A stretch of DNA of 64,000 nt from Silanimonas sp. Its GTDB lineage: Bacteria; Pseudomonadota; Gammaproteobacteria; Xanthomonadales; Xanthomonadaceae. The notes under the pieces were generated by a model. The model had not been told where the DNA came from. It did not search any database and saw only the letters and a program-made list of their open reading frames with translations. The stretch's first letter is position 1; the number at the start of each line of letters is the position of its first letter. The stretch spans positions 1 through 64,000 of the forward strand of contig BPKK01000012.1 in assembly GCA_026005095.1 (NCBI GenBank). Direction: 5' to 3'. Positions 31,351 to 40,828 of this stretch are shown piece by piece. The position numbers and the translations under genes were made by a program.

Positions 31351-33623
31351 GTGGAGTCTCCAGCAGGGGTGGACGGGGCGCTGCCGTGGCGCGCGGCCTC
31401 GCGCAGGGCCTGCGACACGGCGCCGGGGGTGAGCACCTGCGGCAGCAGCACGGGGGCGCCGCCACCGGCGGGGTAGACGACATACAGCGGCACGCCGCTA
31501 CGCCCGAATTCGGCCAGCGCCGCCGTGATGCGGGCGTCGTAGTCGGTCCAGTCGGCCTTGAGGTAGGCGATGCCGTGCTCGCGCAGGGCCGCCTCGAAGG
31601 CCGTTCCGCTGAGCGCCACGCGCTCGTTGGCAAGGCAGGTGATGCACCAGGCAGCGGTGAAGTTCACCAGCACCGGCCGGCCTTCGGCGCGCAGGGCGGC
31701 CACGGCTTCCGGCGACCAGGGCTGCCAGAGGCTGGACTCCGCGGACGCGGTGTCGCCAGCGCCGCGCACGCTGGGCGCCAGCTGGGCGATCAGCAGCACC
31801 GGGGCCAGCGCGAGCAGCAGCAGGGCCGCCACCGCGAAGCGGCGCAGCCGCCCGGGCTGCGCGCCGCGCCACCACAGGGCGAAGCCCATCAGCAGCATGC
31901 CGGCGAGCAGCAGGGCCATGCCGTCCACGCCTACCTGCCGGCCCAGCACCCAGGTCAGCCACAGCGCGGTGAGGTACATCGGGAAGGCCAGCGCCTGCTT
32001 CAGCCGCTCCATCCAGGCGCCGGGGCGTGGCAGGCGCGAAGCCAGCGCGGGCACCAGGCCGACGAGCAGCAGGGGCAGCGCGAGGCCGAGGCCGAGTGCG
32101 GTGAAGACCAGCAGGGTCTGTACGGGGGGCTGGGTGAGCGCGAAGCCCAGCGCCGGACCCATGAAGGGAGCGGTGCAGGGGCTGGCCACCACCACCGCCA
32201 GCACACCGGTGAAGAAGGCGGCGCGCCCGCCACCGCCCTCGGTGAGCGATTGGCCCAGCCCCATCAGCGAGGCCCCGGGCGTGGCGAGGCCGGAAAGCGC
32301 GAAGCCCACCGCGGCCATCAGCAGGGCCATGGCGGCCACGAACCACGGGGTCTGCAGCTGGAATCCCCAGCCGAGCGCCTCGCCCGCCGCGCGCAGGGCC
32401 ATCAGCAGGCCGGCGAGCAGCAGGAAGCTCGCGAGCACGCCGGCGGTGTAGAGCAGGGCGTGCCGGCGGTGCTCGCGGGCCTCGCCGTGCTGGAAGGCCA
32501 GCGCCTTCAGGGCCAGCACCGGGAACACGCAGGGCATCAGGTTGAGGATCAGGCCGCCGAGCAGGGCGAAGAGCAGCGCCATGCCGAGGCCGAGACGCGG
32601 TGCGGGCGGGACGCTGCCTGCGGCATCCGCCGGAAGGCGTGCCGCCGCACTTGCCGGGGCATCGCCGTCCTTGGTTGCTGCGCCGGGTGCGCCTGCCAGC
32701 GCATCCTCGCCCCGCAGGCGCACGGCGAAGGCGCGGCGTGTCTCGCCGTCCTCGCGCACCAGCACCCAGTCCACGCTGGGGGGCATGCCGGCGTAGTACT
32801 CGCTCACCGGATGGCGGAAGCGCAGCACGCCCGCGGCATCGTGCGCGGCCTCGATGCGGTGGTTGGCGACGATCTGCGGCGTGGCCGGGAAGACCTCGAT
32901 GCGCTCCGCTCCGCCCAGCGCCACGCTGCAGCCCTGCACCTCCACCGTGATGCCCCCGGCATCGCGGCGGGTCACCCCCTGCCAGCCCGGCTCCGCCTGC
33001 GGCACGGCGGCGAGCGCGGCGGCGAAGGCCGCTGCGTCGGCGGAAGGCCTTGCCTGCGCTTCGACGGGCAGGTCGAGCTCCAGCGTGGCCTCGTCGGGGA
33101 TGCAGATCTCCTCGCAGATCAGCCAGCGCGCCCGCAGCCGGGCGCGGAAGCGCTCGCCGGGCGCTGCCTGCGGCGGCACCGAGAGTTCCGCCGGCAGCAG
33201 CAGCACGCCCTCGTAGCCGAAGTTGGTGAGCTCGCCGATGGGCTTGCGCTCCGGCACCGGCCAGCGGATGTCGCTGGCCGTGGCGCCCTCCGGCAGGGTC
33301 CAGTCGTAGCGCGTGGGCAGGCCCGAATCACCGGGGTTCAGCCAGTAGGTATGCCAGCCGGCGTCGTGCACGATGCGCAGCCCGGCGTGGAAGCGCTGCC
33401 CCGGCGCCACCGCGGCGTGGTCGGCGAGCAGGGCCACGCGGGCGTGCTGCGTGGCCACGAGGCGCGGGTCGGCATCGATCTCGGGCGGGATCGCGCCCGC
33501 CCTGGCCGCCAGTGCGGGAAGGGCGAAGAGCAGCAGCACCATGGGCAGCGCCGCGGAAAGCACGGCATCGAGGAGGCGCGATGCACGCGCGCAGCGTGAC
33601 GTCTGGAAGTCGATAGGTACCAA
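31347..33623 (-). CDS. DsbD/ScsB-like thiol:disulfide interchange protein
   Basis: 758 residues. After a signal-like segment (AALPMVLLLFALPALAARA) comes a periplasmic DsbD-alpha-like domain with Cys pair ICEEICIP, then a CcdA/DsbD membrane core of about eight helices with paired cysteines in LNLMPCVFP and ASPCTAPFMG, and a C-terminal thioredoxin domain with AWCITC. It passes electrons from cytoplasmic thioredoxin to periplasmic partners, here probably the co-transcribed redoxin. The start at 33623 is TTG; an ATG at 33542 would leave a signal peptide with no basic N-region, so the longer form is preferred, with doubt. Confidence 0.9.
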   Translation of the reverse strand: MVPIDFQTSRCARASRLLDAVLSAALPMVLLLFALPALAARAGAIPPEIDADPRLVATQHARVALLADHAAVAPGQRFHAGLRIVHDAGWHTYWLNPGDSGLPTRYDWTLPEGATASDIRWPVPERKPIGELTNFGYEGVLLLPAELSVPPQAAPGERFRARLRARWLICEEICIPDEATLELDLPVEAQARPSADAAAFAAALAAVPQAEPGWQGVTRRDAGGITVEVQGCSVALGGAERIEVFPATPQIVANHRIEAAHDAAGVLRFRHPVSEYYAGMPPSVDWVLVREDGETRRAFAVRLRGEDALAGAPGAATKDGDAPASAAARLPADAAGSVPPAPRLGLGMALLFALLGGLILNLMPCVFPVLALKALAFQHGEAREHRRHALLYTAGVLASFLLLAGLLMALRAAGEALGWGFQLQTPWFVAAMALLMAAVGFALSGLATPGASLMGLGQSLTEGGGGRAAFFTGVLAVVVASPCTAPFMGPALGFALTQPPVQTLLVFTALGLGLALPLLLVGLVPALASRLPRPGAWMERLKQALAFPMYLTALWLTWVLGRQVGVDGMALLLAGMLLMGFALWWRGAQPGRLRRFAVAALLLLALAPVLLIAQLAPSVRGAGDTASAESSLWQPWSPEAVAALRAEGRPVLVNFTAAWCITCLANERVALSGTAFEAALREHGIAYLKADWTDYDARITAALAEFGRSGVPLYVVYPAGGGAPVLLPQVLTPGAVSQALREAARHGSAPSTPAGDST

Positions 33624-33807
33624 GGCGATGTCCCGTGCAACGAGGATGTCAAGCCTGCCGTCTAGCGATGAAGCTGGTGTGCAGGGATCGTCACGTTCCG
33701 GCCATGCGGCCGCGACGAAGGCTGCACGTTTCGCCGACGTCTACATCGCGGCGCCTCGTCCACCGTAAGGGCGTGCAATCCGCACGTCCCCCACGAGGAG
33801 TCGTCCC

Positions 33808-34311
33808 ATGCCTTCCTTCCTGAAAGCCCCGCTGGCCGCCGCGCTCGCCGCCATCCTTGCCACCTCCGCCTTCGCCTATGGCCAGGGTGGGCAGAAGGCG
33901 GGGGGCACTATCGTCGATGTTGCGGCCGCCAATCCGGATTTCTCCACCCTGGTTGCCGCGGTGCAGGCGGCCGGGCTCGTCGAGGCCCTGAGCGGTCCCG
34001 GCCCGTTCACCGTGTTCGCGCCCACCAACGAGGCCTTCGCCAAGCTGCCGCCGGGCACGGTGGAGGATCTGCTGAAGCCCGAGAACAAGGAGAAGCTGGT
34101 GGCGGTACTGAGCTACCACGTGGTGCCCGCCAAGGTGAAGGCGGCCGATGCGGTGAAGCTCGACGAGGCCACCATGCTGAGCGGTGCCACCGCCGACATC
34201 CGCGTGGAGGGCAGCACGGTCACCATCGACGGCGCCACCATCACCGCCACCGACGTGATGGCGAGCAATGGCGTAATCCACGTGATCGACCGGGTGATGC
34301 TGCCCGACTGA
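33808..34311 (+). CDS. Secreted fasciclin (FAS1) domain protein
   Basis: 167 residues: a signal peptide ([14 protein letters not shown]) and one FAS1 domain. H1 motif [15 protein letters not shown] and H2-like [12 protein letters not shown] are both clear, as is [14 protein letters not shown]1 proteins mediate adhesion or matrix contacts; many bacterial single-domain forms have no defined role. It stands alone between divergent and convergent neighbours. A GAGGAG ribosome-binding site lies about nine bases before the ATG. Confidence 0.93.
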   Translation: MPSFLKAPLAAALAAILATSAFAYGQGGQKAGGTIVDVAAANPDFSTLVAAVQAAGLVEALSGPGPFTVFAPTNEAFAKLPPGTVEDLLKPENKEKLVAVLSYHVVPAKVKAADAVKLDEATMLSGATADIRVEGSTVTIDGATITATDVMASNGVIHVIDRVMLPD

Positions 34312-34321
34312 CTGCCGGAAC

Positions 34322-35428
34322 TCAGGCCGGGAGGCTGGCGGCGAGTTCGCGCCAGCCTTCCAGGCGCGGCGCGAGTCCGGCCTCCTCCACCCAGGCGGCG
34401 TCGAGCTCGATGGCCCCCACCAGTGCTCGCGCGAGGTGCAGGGTGCCCACCACGTCGAGCCCGCGCCCGGGCAGCCGGCCAGGGCGATGGTGGTAGGCCA
34501 CGGCCTCCACCATCTCCACTGGCAGGCCCCACAGGGCCATCAGGCCGGCACCCAGCAGGGCGACGCGCGGGGTGCCCTGCCACAACTCGCCGGGATAGGG
34601 CGGCGCATTCAGCACCGAGCCCGGCAGCAGGGCGCCGAGATCGGCGAGCACCGCGGCGCTTCCGGCCAGTGCCGCCTCGCGTGGCGTGGGCGCGATGCGC
34701 GCAGCGAGCTGTGCCGCCCGCAGGCCCAGCGTCTCGGCCCGTACCGCTTCCGCGCCCGGCAGCCGGGCGAACACTTCGCCGGCCAGTACCAGTTGCAGGA
34801 TGGGCTGCAGCCCGAGCCGGGCGACGGCCTGGTCGAGGCTGTTGATCGGCCGGCCCCGGGTGTAGAGGGCGGAGTTCGCCATCCGCAAGACCCGCGCGGC
34901 CAGTGCCGGGTCGCGCTTCAGGGCCACCACGGCCTCCTCGAGGTCGGCGCCATCGTCGGCCATCACCATGCGCAGGCCGAGATAGGTGGCCGGCGAGCCG
35001 GGCAGGCGGTCTATGCGGCCGAGCTCGGCGCGCAGCGCGGCATCGCGCAGCAGGCTTCGCACCATCAGCAGGCGGCGCGCGGCGGCCCGCACGGTGGCGG
35101 CCTCGTAAGGGGCCGGGAGCACCTGCTGCACGGCCGGATGCGCGGCCAGGCGCTCGCCGAGCCGGGGGTCGATGTCGGCCGGCAGGGCCAGTATGCGCAG
35201 GGCTTCCGGATGCACCTGCTGCACGCGCTGCAGCAGGGTGGCACCGTCCATCGGGCCCGGGTCCGCGCCGCAGACCACGGCATCGAGGCCGCCGACCTCG
35301 GCTTGTTCGATGACTTCGGCTGGCGAGAGCCCGTCGAGGACGATCCAATCCGGCGGCAGGGTGGCGGCCAGGTCGCGGAGCCGATCATGTTGGTCAGCAT
35401 GATCGACCAGCGCCACCCGCAGGCTCAT
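34322..35428 (-). CDS. Receiver-like plus HDOD domain protein (tandem copy 1)
   Basis: 368 residues. Residues 1-120 look like a response-regulator fold, but the usual acidic cluster and phospho-acceptor are not evident (the beta-3 region reads AVVCGADPG), so phosphorylation is doubtful. Residues about 135-340 form an HDOD domain (LPGSPATYLGLRMVMAD, LAARVLRMANSALYTRG, SLDQAVARLGLQ). HDOD proteins act in signalling or motility without known enzyme activity. ATG 35428 overlaps the stop of the upstream homologue (ATGA); they are co-translated paralogues. Confidence 0.85.
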   Translation of the reverse strand: MSLRVALVDHADQHDRLRDLAATLPPDWIVLDGLSPAEVIEQAEVGGLDAVVCGADPGPMDGATLLQRVQQVHPEALRILALPADIDPRLGERLAAHPAVQQVLPAPYEAATVRAAARRLLMVRSLLRDAALRAELGRIDRLPGSPATYLGLRMVMADDGADLEEAVVALKRDPALAARVLRMANSALYTRGRPINSLDQAVARLGLQPILQLVLAGEVFARLPGAEAVRAETLGLRAAQLAARIAPTPREAALAGSAAVLADLGALLPGSVLNAPPYPGELWQGTPRVALLGAGLMALWGLPVEMVEAVAYHHRPGRLPGRGLDVVGTLHLARALVGAIELDAAWVEEAGLAPRLEGWRELAASLPA

Positions 35429-36501
35429 GCGGTCTCGAGATCGGCCAGCTTCCCGGCCAGGCGCTGCCACTCGGGCAGCTTCTCGCGCAGGCCGGCGGCA
35501 TCGAGCCAGGTCTCGTCGAGCGCGATGCCGCCCACCAAGGCATGCGCCACGTGCACGGCACCCGGGATCCAGAAGCCGCGCTGGCGGCTGCGCGCCGGCT
35601 GCAGGTGGAAGGCCACACCCTCGACGATCGGCATCGGCAGGCCCCAGAGGCCCAGCAGCCAGGCGCCGGCATCGGCATAGCTCGCCTGCCCGTCGCCGCC
35701 GCGGGCGTCACGGAAGCCCGGCAGCAGGCGGCCCAGTTCGGCAAGCAGGGCGGCCGTAGCCGCCATCTCGGTACTGGGGCCGGGCAACAGGCGGCCAGCA
35801 AGCTGTGAAGCGAAGAAGGCGCGGCGGCGGATGGCTTCGGCCTCCGGGCCGTTGTTGGCCGAGAGCGCCTCGGCCGCCAGCACCACCCGGCGCAGGGTTT
35901 CGAGACCGAGGCGCACCACCGCGGCCTTGAGGTCGGCCACCGGGCGGCCGCCGGAGAAGAAGGCCGAGTTGCAGACCCGTAAGACCTTGGCCACCAGGGC
36001 CGGGTCCCGCGACAGCATCTGCACTACCTGCGCCGCCCCCACGTTGGGGTCGGCAAGCGCCTTGGAGATGGCGAGGTAGGTGTCGGGCGCGGGCGGCAGC
36101 TGTGCGATCGCGCCTACCTTGGCCTTGAGATCGGGGTTGTCGAGCACCTCGAAGAGCTCACCGATGCCCTCCACGGCCTCCACCAGCGCACCGGCTTGCA
36201 GGGGCAACCCGAGATGTCGGTGGGCGATGTCGATGGCGCTGGCGCTGGGTTCGACGCCGGGGGGCAGCAGGAGCAGGCGTACTGCCTGCGGATGCTTTTC
36301 CCGGGCGCGACGCAGGAGATCCACCCCGCGGGCCTCGCCGCCATCGACGGCGATCACGTCCACCCCGCGGCCATCCAGTAGAGCCATGGCCTCGGCGGTC
36401 TCATTCACCCATTCGACCTTCCACTCGAGGCCGAGCTGCGCCAGCGTCTCGGCCAGCTCGCTGCGGCGCTCGAGATCACGGCCGACGATGAGGACGAACA
36501 T
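35425..36501 (-). CDS. Receiver-like plus HDOD domain protein (tandem copy 2)
   Basis: 358 residues with the same plan as its downstream neighbour: a receiver-like N-terminus (MFVLIVGRDLERRSELAETL; a possible acceptor Asp near residue 53 in IAVDGG, but no DD pair near the start), then HDOD (QLPPAPDTYLAISKALADP, LVAKVLRVCNSAFFSGG, DLKAAVVRLGLETLRRVVL). First gene of the pair. The two proteins share organisation and local motifs but have diverged, so the duplication is not recent. Confidence 0.85.
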   Translation of the reverse strand: MFVLIVGRDLERRSELAETLAQLGLEWKVEWVNETAEAMALLDGRGVDVIAVDGGEARGVDLLRRAREKHPQAVRLLLLPPGVEPSASAIDIAHRHLGLPLQAGALVEAVEGIGELFEVLDNPDLKAKVGAIAQLPPAPDTYLAISKALADPNVGAAQVVQMLSRDPALVAKVLRVCNSAFFSGGRPVADLKAAVVRLGLETLRRVVLAAEALSANNGPEAEAIRRRAFFASQLAGRLLPGPSTEMAATAALLAELGRLLPGFRDARGGDGQASYADAGAWLLGLWGLPMPIVEGVAFHLQPARSRQRGFWIPGAVHVAHALVGGIALDETWLDAAGLREKLPEWQRLAGKLADLETA

Positions 36502-36599
36502 GCACAGGCTCCTTCTGGACGGCGGGCACGCCCCGGTTCCGCGGGGTGGTTTTTAGGATACGCCCGACGGGGGGGTACTCGTCGCCCCGGCCTTGGCGT

Positions 36600-37154
36600 T
36601 CAGAACTTCGGCTTGTCGGCGTCCGGCGTGGCGTTGTAGCGGGCCACCCCATCGAGGATCTCTCGGATGGCCGCCTCGCGGCCTTCCCAGCCCTCGACCT
36701 TCACCCACTTGCCCTTCTCGAGATCCTTGTAGTGCTCGAAGAAGTGACCGATGCGCTCCAGCCAGTGGGCGGAGACCTGCGAGATGTCGGTGATGTGCTC
36801 GTAGCCCTTGAATACCTTGGGTACCGGCACGGCCACCAGCTTGGTGTCTTCGCCGGCCTCGTCGGTCATTTTCAGCATCCCCACCGGCCGGCAGCGGATG
36901 ACCGAGCCGGGCACCAAAGTGAGCGGCAGGATCACCAGCACGTCCACCGGATCGCCATCGCCGCACAAAGTGTGCGGTACATAGCCGTAGTTGCAGGGAT
37001 AGCGCATCGGGGTGGAAAGGATGCGATCGACGAAGATCGCGCCAGTGTCCTTGTCCACCTCGTACTTCACCGGTTCGGCATCTTTCGGAATTTCGATGAT
37101 GACATTGATTTCGTTCGGCACATCGCGGCCGGTGGAGACGAGACTGAGACCCAT
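36600..37154 (-). CDS. ppa: Inorganic pyrophosphatase (family I)
   Basis: 184 residues, typical for soluble family I enzymes. Hydrolyses PPi to phosphate in the cytoplasm. Active-site segments: [40 protein letters not shown] (the metal-binding D-x-D-P-x-D region is GDGDPVDVL), and [15 protein letters not shown]. The ATG 37154 is preceded by AAGGAG; an upstream in-frame extension lacks homology. Relevant beside the H+-pyrophosphatase and PPi-phosphofructokinase genes further along. Confidence 0.97.
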   Translation of the reverse strand: MGLSLVSTGRDVPNEINVIIEIPKDAEPVKYEVDKDTGAIFVDRILSTPMRYPCNYGYVPHTLCGDGDPVDVLVILPLTLVPGSVIRCRPVGMLKMTDEAGEDTKLVAVPVPKVFKGYEHITDISQVSAHWLERIGHFFEHYKDLEKGKWVKVEGWEGREAAIREILDGVARYNATPDADKPKF

Positions 37155-37309
37155 GGGAGCTCCTTGAAAATCAGCCGAGCCGCAGGGCCCGGCGAGGTGA
37201 CGAGGGGAGGGAAGGGCGCGGAGTCTACACTCGATGTGCTGAATCCGGGCCCGAAACCCGTCCGGTCCTGCCTCTTGCCAGTAATGGCCTCCATCCACAC
37301 TGTGGCCGA

Positions 37310-37831
37310 ATGAAGCTTTTGTTCTCGATCACGCATCCCGATACGCCCCCCACTCCCGCCTCTGAGGGCTTCCGCCGCGCGGTCCGCGCCCTCGCCTTGC
37401 GAGGTCCGGAGGCACTGTTGCTCTACACGGAGCGTTACGACGACTTCAGCCTGCCCGGCGGCGGCGTGGCCGAGGGCGAGGACCTCGAGGCGGCCTTGCT
37501 GCGCGAGCTCCGCGAGGAGACCGGGGCCGAGGATGCCCGGATCCTCGCGCCCTTCGGCTGGATCGACGAACGCCGGCCCTGGTACGGCGGTATCGACGTC
37601 ATGCGCATGCACAGTTTCGTCTACCGCTGCGCCGTGGATGGGCCGCTGGGCGAGCCCCGGATGGAGGCCTACGAGGCCCGCAATGGCATGCGGCCGCTGT
37701 GGGTCGACATCGGCGATGCCATCGCCCACAACCGGCGTCTGATGGCACGCCGCGACTCGAAGCAAGGCTTCAGCGTCGAGCGTGAGACGCGGGTGCTGGA
37801 ACTCGCCTTGGCGCATCGACTCGCGGGATGA
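37310..37831 (+). CDS. Nudix hydrolase
   Basis: 173 residues. The Nudix box G-x5-E-x7-REUXEEXGU is complete ([15 protein letters not shown] then [10 protein letters not shown], about residues 48-70), so it should hydrolyse a nucleoside diphosphate-linked compound with Mg2+. The substrate cannot be told; the C-terminus has no recognisable specificity motif. Divergent from ppa across about 155 bases. Confidence 0.9.
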   Translation: MKLLFSITHPDTPPTPASEGFRRAVRALALRGPEALLLYTERYDDFSLPGGGVAEGEDLEAALLRELREETGAEDARILAPFGWIDERRPWYGGIDVMRMHSFVYRCAVDGPLGEPRMEAYEARNGMRPLWVDIGDAIAHNRRLMARRDSKQGFSVERETRVLELALAHRLAG

Positions 37832-37907
37832 GCGCGACGCGGGTTCGAGTGAGCGATCTACCGGCGCGGTCTACACTTTCCCATTTCGTCATCCGCATCC
37901 GTCCGGC

Positions 37908-37950
37908 ATGACCCCGCCCTGATGTCCTGCGCTTGCCCCCTTGGGGTCAT
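37908..37950. repeat. Inverted repeat in the SulP leader
   Basis: ATGACCCC (37908-37915) and GGGGTCAT (37943-37950) are perfect inverted copies separated by 27 bases, ending 48 bases before the SulP start. It could be a regulator site or an RNA stem in the leader. No known motif is recognised. Confidence 0.4.
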
Positions 37951-37998
37951 CGTCCGCTGGTCCATGGCGGCGTTCCCGCGCCGAAAAGGGACATCACT

Positions 37999-39483
37999 GT
38001 GAACACCTTCGATTCATTGCACCAGCAGTGGCTGGGCAATGCCCGTGGCGATCTGCTCGCTGGTTTCGTCGTAGCGCTCGCCCTCATCCCCGAGGCCATC
38101 GCCTTCTCCATCATCGCCGGCGTCGATCCGAAGGTCGGTCTTTACGCCTCGTTCTGCATTGCAGTAGTGACCGCTTTTGCCGGCGGCCGCCCGGGCATGA
38201 TCTCGGCTGCCACTGGCGCCATGGCCTTGCTGATGGTCGGCCTGGTGAAGGAGCATGGTTTGCAATATCTGCTGGCGGCCACCGTGCTCACCGGCGTGCT
38301 GCAGGTACTGGCGGGACTGTTCAAGCTCGGGCAGCTGATGCGCTTCGTCTCGCGCTCGGTCATCACCGGCTTCGTGAACGCGCTGGCCATCCTGATCTTC
38401 ATGGCCCAACTCCCCGAGCTGATCGGCATGAGCCCGATGGTGTACGTGATGACGGCGGCCGGTCTCGCGATCATCTACGGCTTCCCGCACCTCACGAAGG
38501 CGGTGCCCTCGCCGCTGGTGGCCATCATCCTGCTGACCGTGGTGACCATCTACTTTGGCATCGACATCCGCACCGTAGGCGACATGGGAGAGTTGCCCGA
38601 CAGCCTGCCGGTGTTCCTGTTGCCGGACGTGCCGCTCACCTGGGAGACGCTGGAGATCATCTTCCCGGTGTCGGCCACGCTGGCCGTCGTTGGTCTTCTA
38701 GAATCGCTGCTGACCGCGCAGATCGTCGACGACCTCACCGACACGCCCAGCGACAAGAACCGCGAGTGTGTCGGACAGGGGGTCGCCAACGTCGCCGCCG
38801 GCTTCATCGGCGGCATGGCGGGGTGTGCCATGATCGGTCAGTCGGTGATCAACGTGAAATCCGGCGGCCGCGGTCGGCTGTCGGCATTAGTGGCGGGCGT
38901 CGTGCTGCTGGTCATGGTCGTATTTGCGGGGCCATGGGTGAAGCAGATCCCGATGGCGGCCCTGGTGGCGGTGATGATCATGGTCTCGATCGGCACCTTC
39001 AGCTGGTCGTCCATCGCCAACCTCCGCACCTACCCGAAATCCTCGAGCCTCGTGATGATCGCGACGGTCGTCGTCACCGTCGCGACGCACGATCTTGCCA
39101 AGGGGGTGCTCACCGGCGTATTGCTCTCGGCCTTGTTCTTTGCTCGCAAGGTTGGCCAGGTGCTGCATGTCGAATCGGAAGCGAGCGAGGATGGACGTGT
39201 GCGAACCTACCGCGTGACTGGGCAGGTGTTCTTCGCCTCGGCCAACGATTTCGCCAGCCGTTTCGATTTCCGTGAAGTGCTCGAGCGTGTTCGTATCGAT
39301 GTCTCACGTGCCCACTTCTGGGATTTGAGCGCTGTTGGCGCGCTCGACAAGGTGGTGCTGAAGTTCCGCCGTGAGGGCGCCGAAGTGGAACTCATCGGCA
39401 TGAATGAAGCGAGTGCGACCCTCGTCGATCGCCTCGCCGTCCATGACAAGCCCGATGCCGAACGTCTGATGGGCGGGCATTGA
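37999..39483 (+). CDS. SulP family anion transporter with STAS domain
   Basis: 494 residues from GTG 37999, preceded by AAAAGGGA. The membrane part has about 12 hydrophobic helices with the SulP signature region [20 protein letters not shown] and an N-terminal [20 protein letters not shown]. The C-terminal ~100 residues form a STAS domain ([32 protein letters not shown]). Bacterial SulP proteins carry sulfate, bicarbonate or dicarboxylates; the anion here is undetermined. A universal stress protein gene follows after 10 bases, a common pairing. Confidence 0.92.
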   Translation: MNTFDSLHQQWLGNARGDLLAGFVVALALIPEAIAFSIIAGVDPKVGLYASFCIAVVTAFAGGRPGMISAATGAMALLMVGLVKEHGLQYLLAATVLTGVLQVLAGLFKLGQLMRFVSRSVITGFVNALAILIFMAQLPELIGMSPMVYVMTAAGLAIIYGFPHLTKAVPSPLVAIILLTVVTIYFGIDIRTVGDMGELPDSLPVFLLPDVPLTWETLEIIFPVSATLAVVGLLESLLTAQIVDDLTDTPSDKNRECVGQGVANVAAGFIGGMAGCAMIGQSVINVKSGGRGRLSALVAGVVLLVMVVFAGPWVKQIPMAALVAVMIMVSIGTFSWSSIANLRTYPKSSSLVMIATVVVTVATHDLAKGVLTGVLLSALFFARKVGQVLHVESEASEDGRVRTYRVTGQVFFASANDFASRFDFREVLERVRIDVSRAHFWDLSAVGALDKVVLKFRREGAEVELIGMNEASATLVDRLAVHDKPDAERLMGGH

Positions 39484-39493
39484 AGGAGGCCCC

Positions 39494-40360
39494 GTGACTG
39501 CGTTGATCCATGCCGAGGGCGACATCGTCGCCGCCATCGACGGCTCTGCCCTGTCGCCTGCCGTCGCGGAAGCCGGGGTCTGGGTAGCCAGGAAGACCGG
39601 TCGTCCACTCACCCTGCTGCAGGCCATCGAACGGCCGGAAGGCGCGAACACTGGTGATCTCAGCGGCAGCCTGTCGCTCGGAAGCCAGGACGATCTGCTC
39701 AGCGAACTGGCCAGCCTCGACCAGCAGCGCAGCCAGTTGTTGCAGAGGCAGGGGCGCGTCGTGCTGGAGGCCCTCGCCTCGGGCCTCGACGCAGGCGCTG
39801 CCGGGGTACGGTTCGCGCAGCGCCACGGCGATCTCGTCGATGTGCTACTCGAGGCGGAGCCACAGGTGCGGCTCTTCGTGCTCGGCCGTCGCGGCGCCGG
39901 CCATGCGAGTGCCGTCGAGCATTTGGGGCGGAATGTCGAGCGGGTGATCCGCAGCGTGCAGCGCCCAGTCTTGGTGGTACCGGAGACATTCCATGGCGTG
40001 GCCAGCGCTCTGATTGCCTACGACGGTAGTCCGACGGCACAACGCTGCGTGGCCATGGTGGCGGAAAGCCCACTCCTCAAGGGCCTGCCCGCCACTGTTC
40101 TGATGGTGGGCGGCGATCCGGCGCGTGCGATGCAACTCGACGAGGCGGTGGCGCGCTTGACGGCCGCCGGTATCGCGGCCCGTGGTCTGCGCCTCGAGGC
40201 CGAGGTCGATGCCTGTGTGCTCGAGCAACTGGCCGCGACCGGCGCCGACCTGCTGGTAATGGGCGCCTACGGCCACTCGCGCATCCGCCACCTGCTGGTG
40301 GGCAGCACGACAACGGCATTGCTGCGGCAGTCGCCCGTGCCCGTCCTCTTGCTGCGCTGA
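39494..40360 (+). CDS. Universal stress protein, two UspA domains
   Basis: 288 residues from GTG 39494 with AGGAGG just upstream. Two tandem Usp folds: the first (1-155) starts [15 protein letters not shown] and ends in a diverged motif; the second (about 165-288) ends [21 protein letters not shown], the ATP-binding G-x2-G-x9-GST signature. Only the second is likely to bind nucleotide. Co-transcribed with the SulP transporter, whose activity it may modulate. Confidence 0.92.
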   Translation: MTALIHAEGDIVAAIDGSALSPAVAEAGVWVARKTGRPLTLLQAIERPEGANTGDLSGSLSLGSQDDLLSELASLDQQRSQLLQRQGRVVLEALASGLDAGAAGVRFAQRHGDLVDVLLEAEPQVRLFVLGRRGAGHASAVEHLGRNVERVIRSVQRPVLVVPETFHGVASALIAYDGSPTAQRCVAMVAESPLLKGLPATVLMVGGDPARAMQLDEAVARLTAAGIAARGLRLEAEVDACVLEQLAATGADLLVMGAYGHSRIRHLLVGSTTTALLRQSPVPVLLLR

Positions 40361-40372
40361 CTCGACGGCCGC

Positions 40373-40828
40373 TCAGCGGTCCTCGATCCGGAGGAGGCGA
40401 TCGAGCGACCATCGACCCGGCCCTTTCATCGCGACCAGCAGGAGCGCCACCACCCAAACCCCGTGCGTTGGCCACGCCTCCGGGTAGACGAAGATCTGGA
40501 TCGTGGCGGTCATGCCGATCAGCGCCAGTGCCGAGAGCCGGCTGGCGATGCCCAGTACCAGCAGGATCGGAAACGCGTGTTCGGCCACCGCAGCCACGGT
40601 CGCGGCCAGCTCGGGCGGCAGCAGCGGCAACTTGTATTCCTCTTCGAAGAGGAAGATGACGCTGTCGTTGAGCGCGAAGCCATCCACCTTGGTTCGACCG
40701 CTCTGCCAGAAGATCGCGGCCGGGAAAACGCGCGCGGCGAACAGCAGCAGGTCCTCGGGGAAGCGGGCCAGCAGAGCGTGGATTGGGGCCAGCCAGCGGG
40801 CCGGAGCGGAGAGCGGGGGCGTGGTCAT
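40373..40828 (-). CDS. DoxX family membrane protein of bufferin cassette 1
   Basis: 151 residues with about four membrane helices: FAARVFPAAIFWQSGRTKVDGF near the start, then PELAATVAAVAEHAFPILLV and LIGMTATIQIFVYPEAWPTH, characteristic of DoxX/DoxD-like proteins found at the end of DUF692/DUF2063 operons. Its ATG overlaps the stop of the DUF2063 gene (ATGA). DoxX proteins are linked to membrane redox chemistry; its role in bufferin maturation or export is not established. Confidence 0.88.
   Translation of the reverse strand: MTTPPLSAPARWLAPIHALLARFPEDLLLFAARVFPAAIFWQSGRTKVDGFALNDSVIFLFEEEYKLPLLPPELAATVAAVAEHAFPILLVLGIASRLSALALIGMTATIQIFVYPEAWPTHGVWVVALLLVAMKGPGRWSLDRLLRIEDR

Noticed and set aside
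40361-40378. Short hairpin CGCTGA/TCAGCG between the Usp and DoxX stops as a terminator
   Set aside because: Only six base pairs, partly inside both coding ends, and no T run on either strand.
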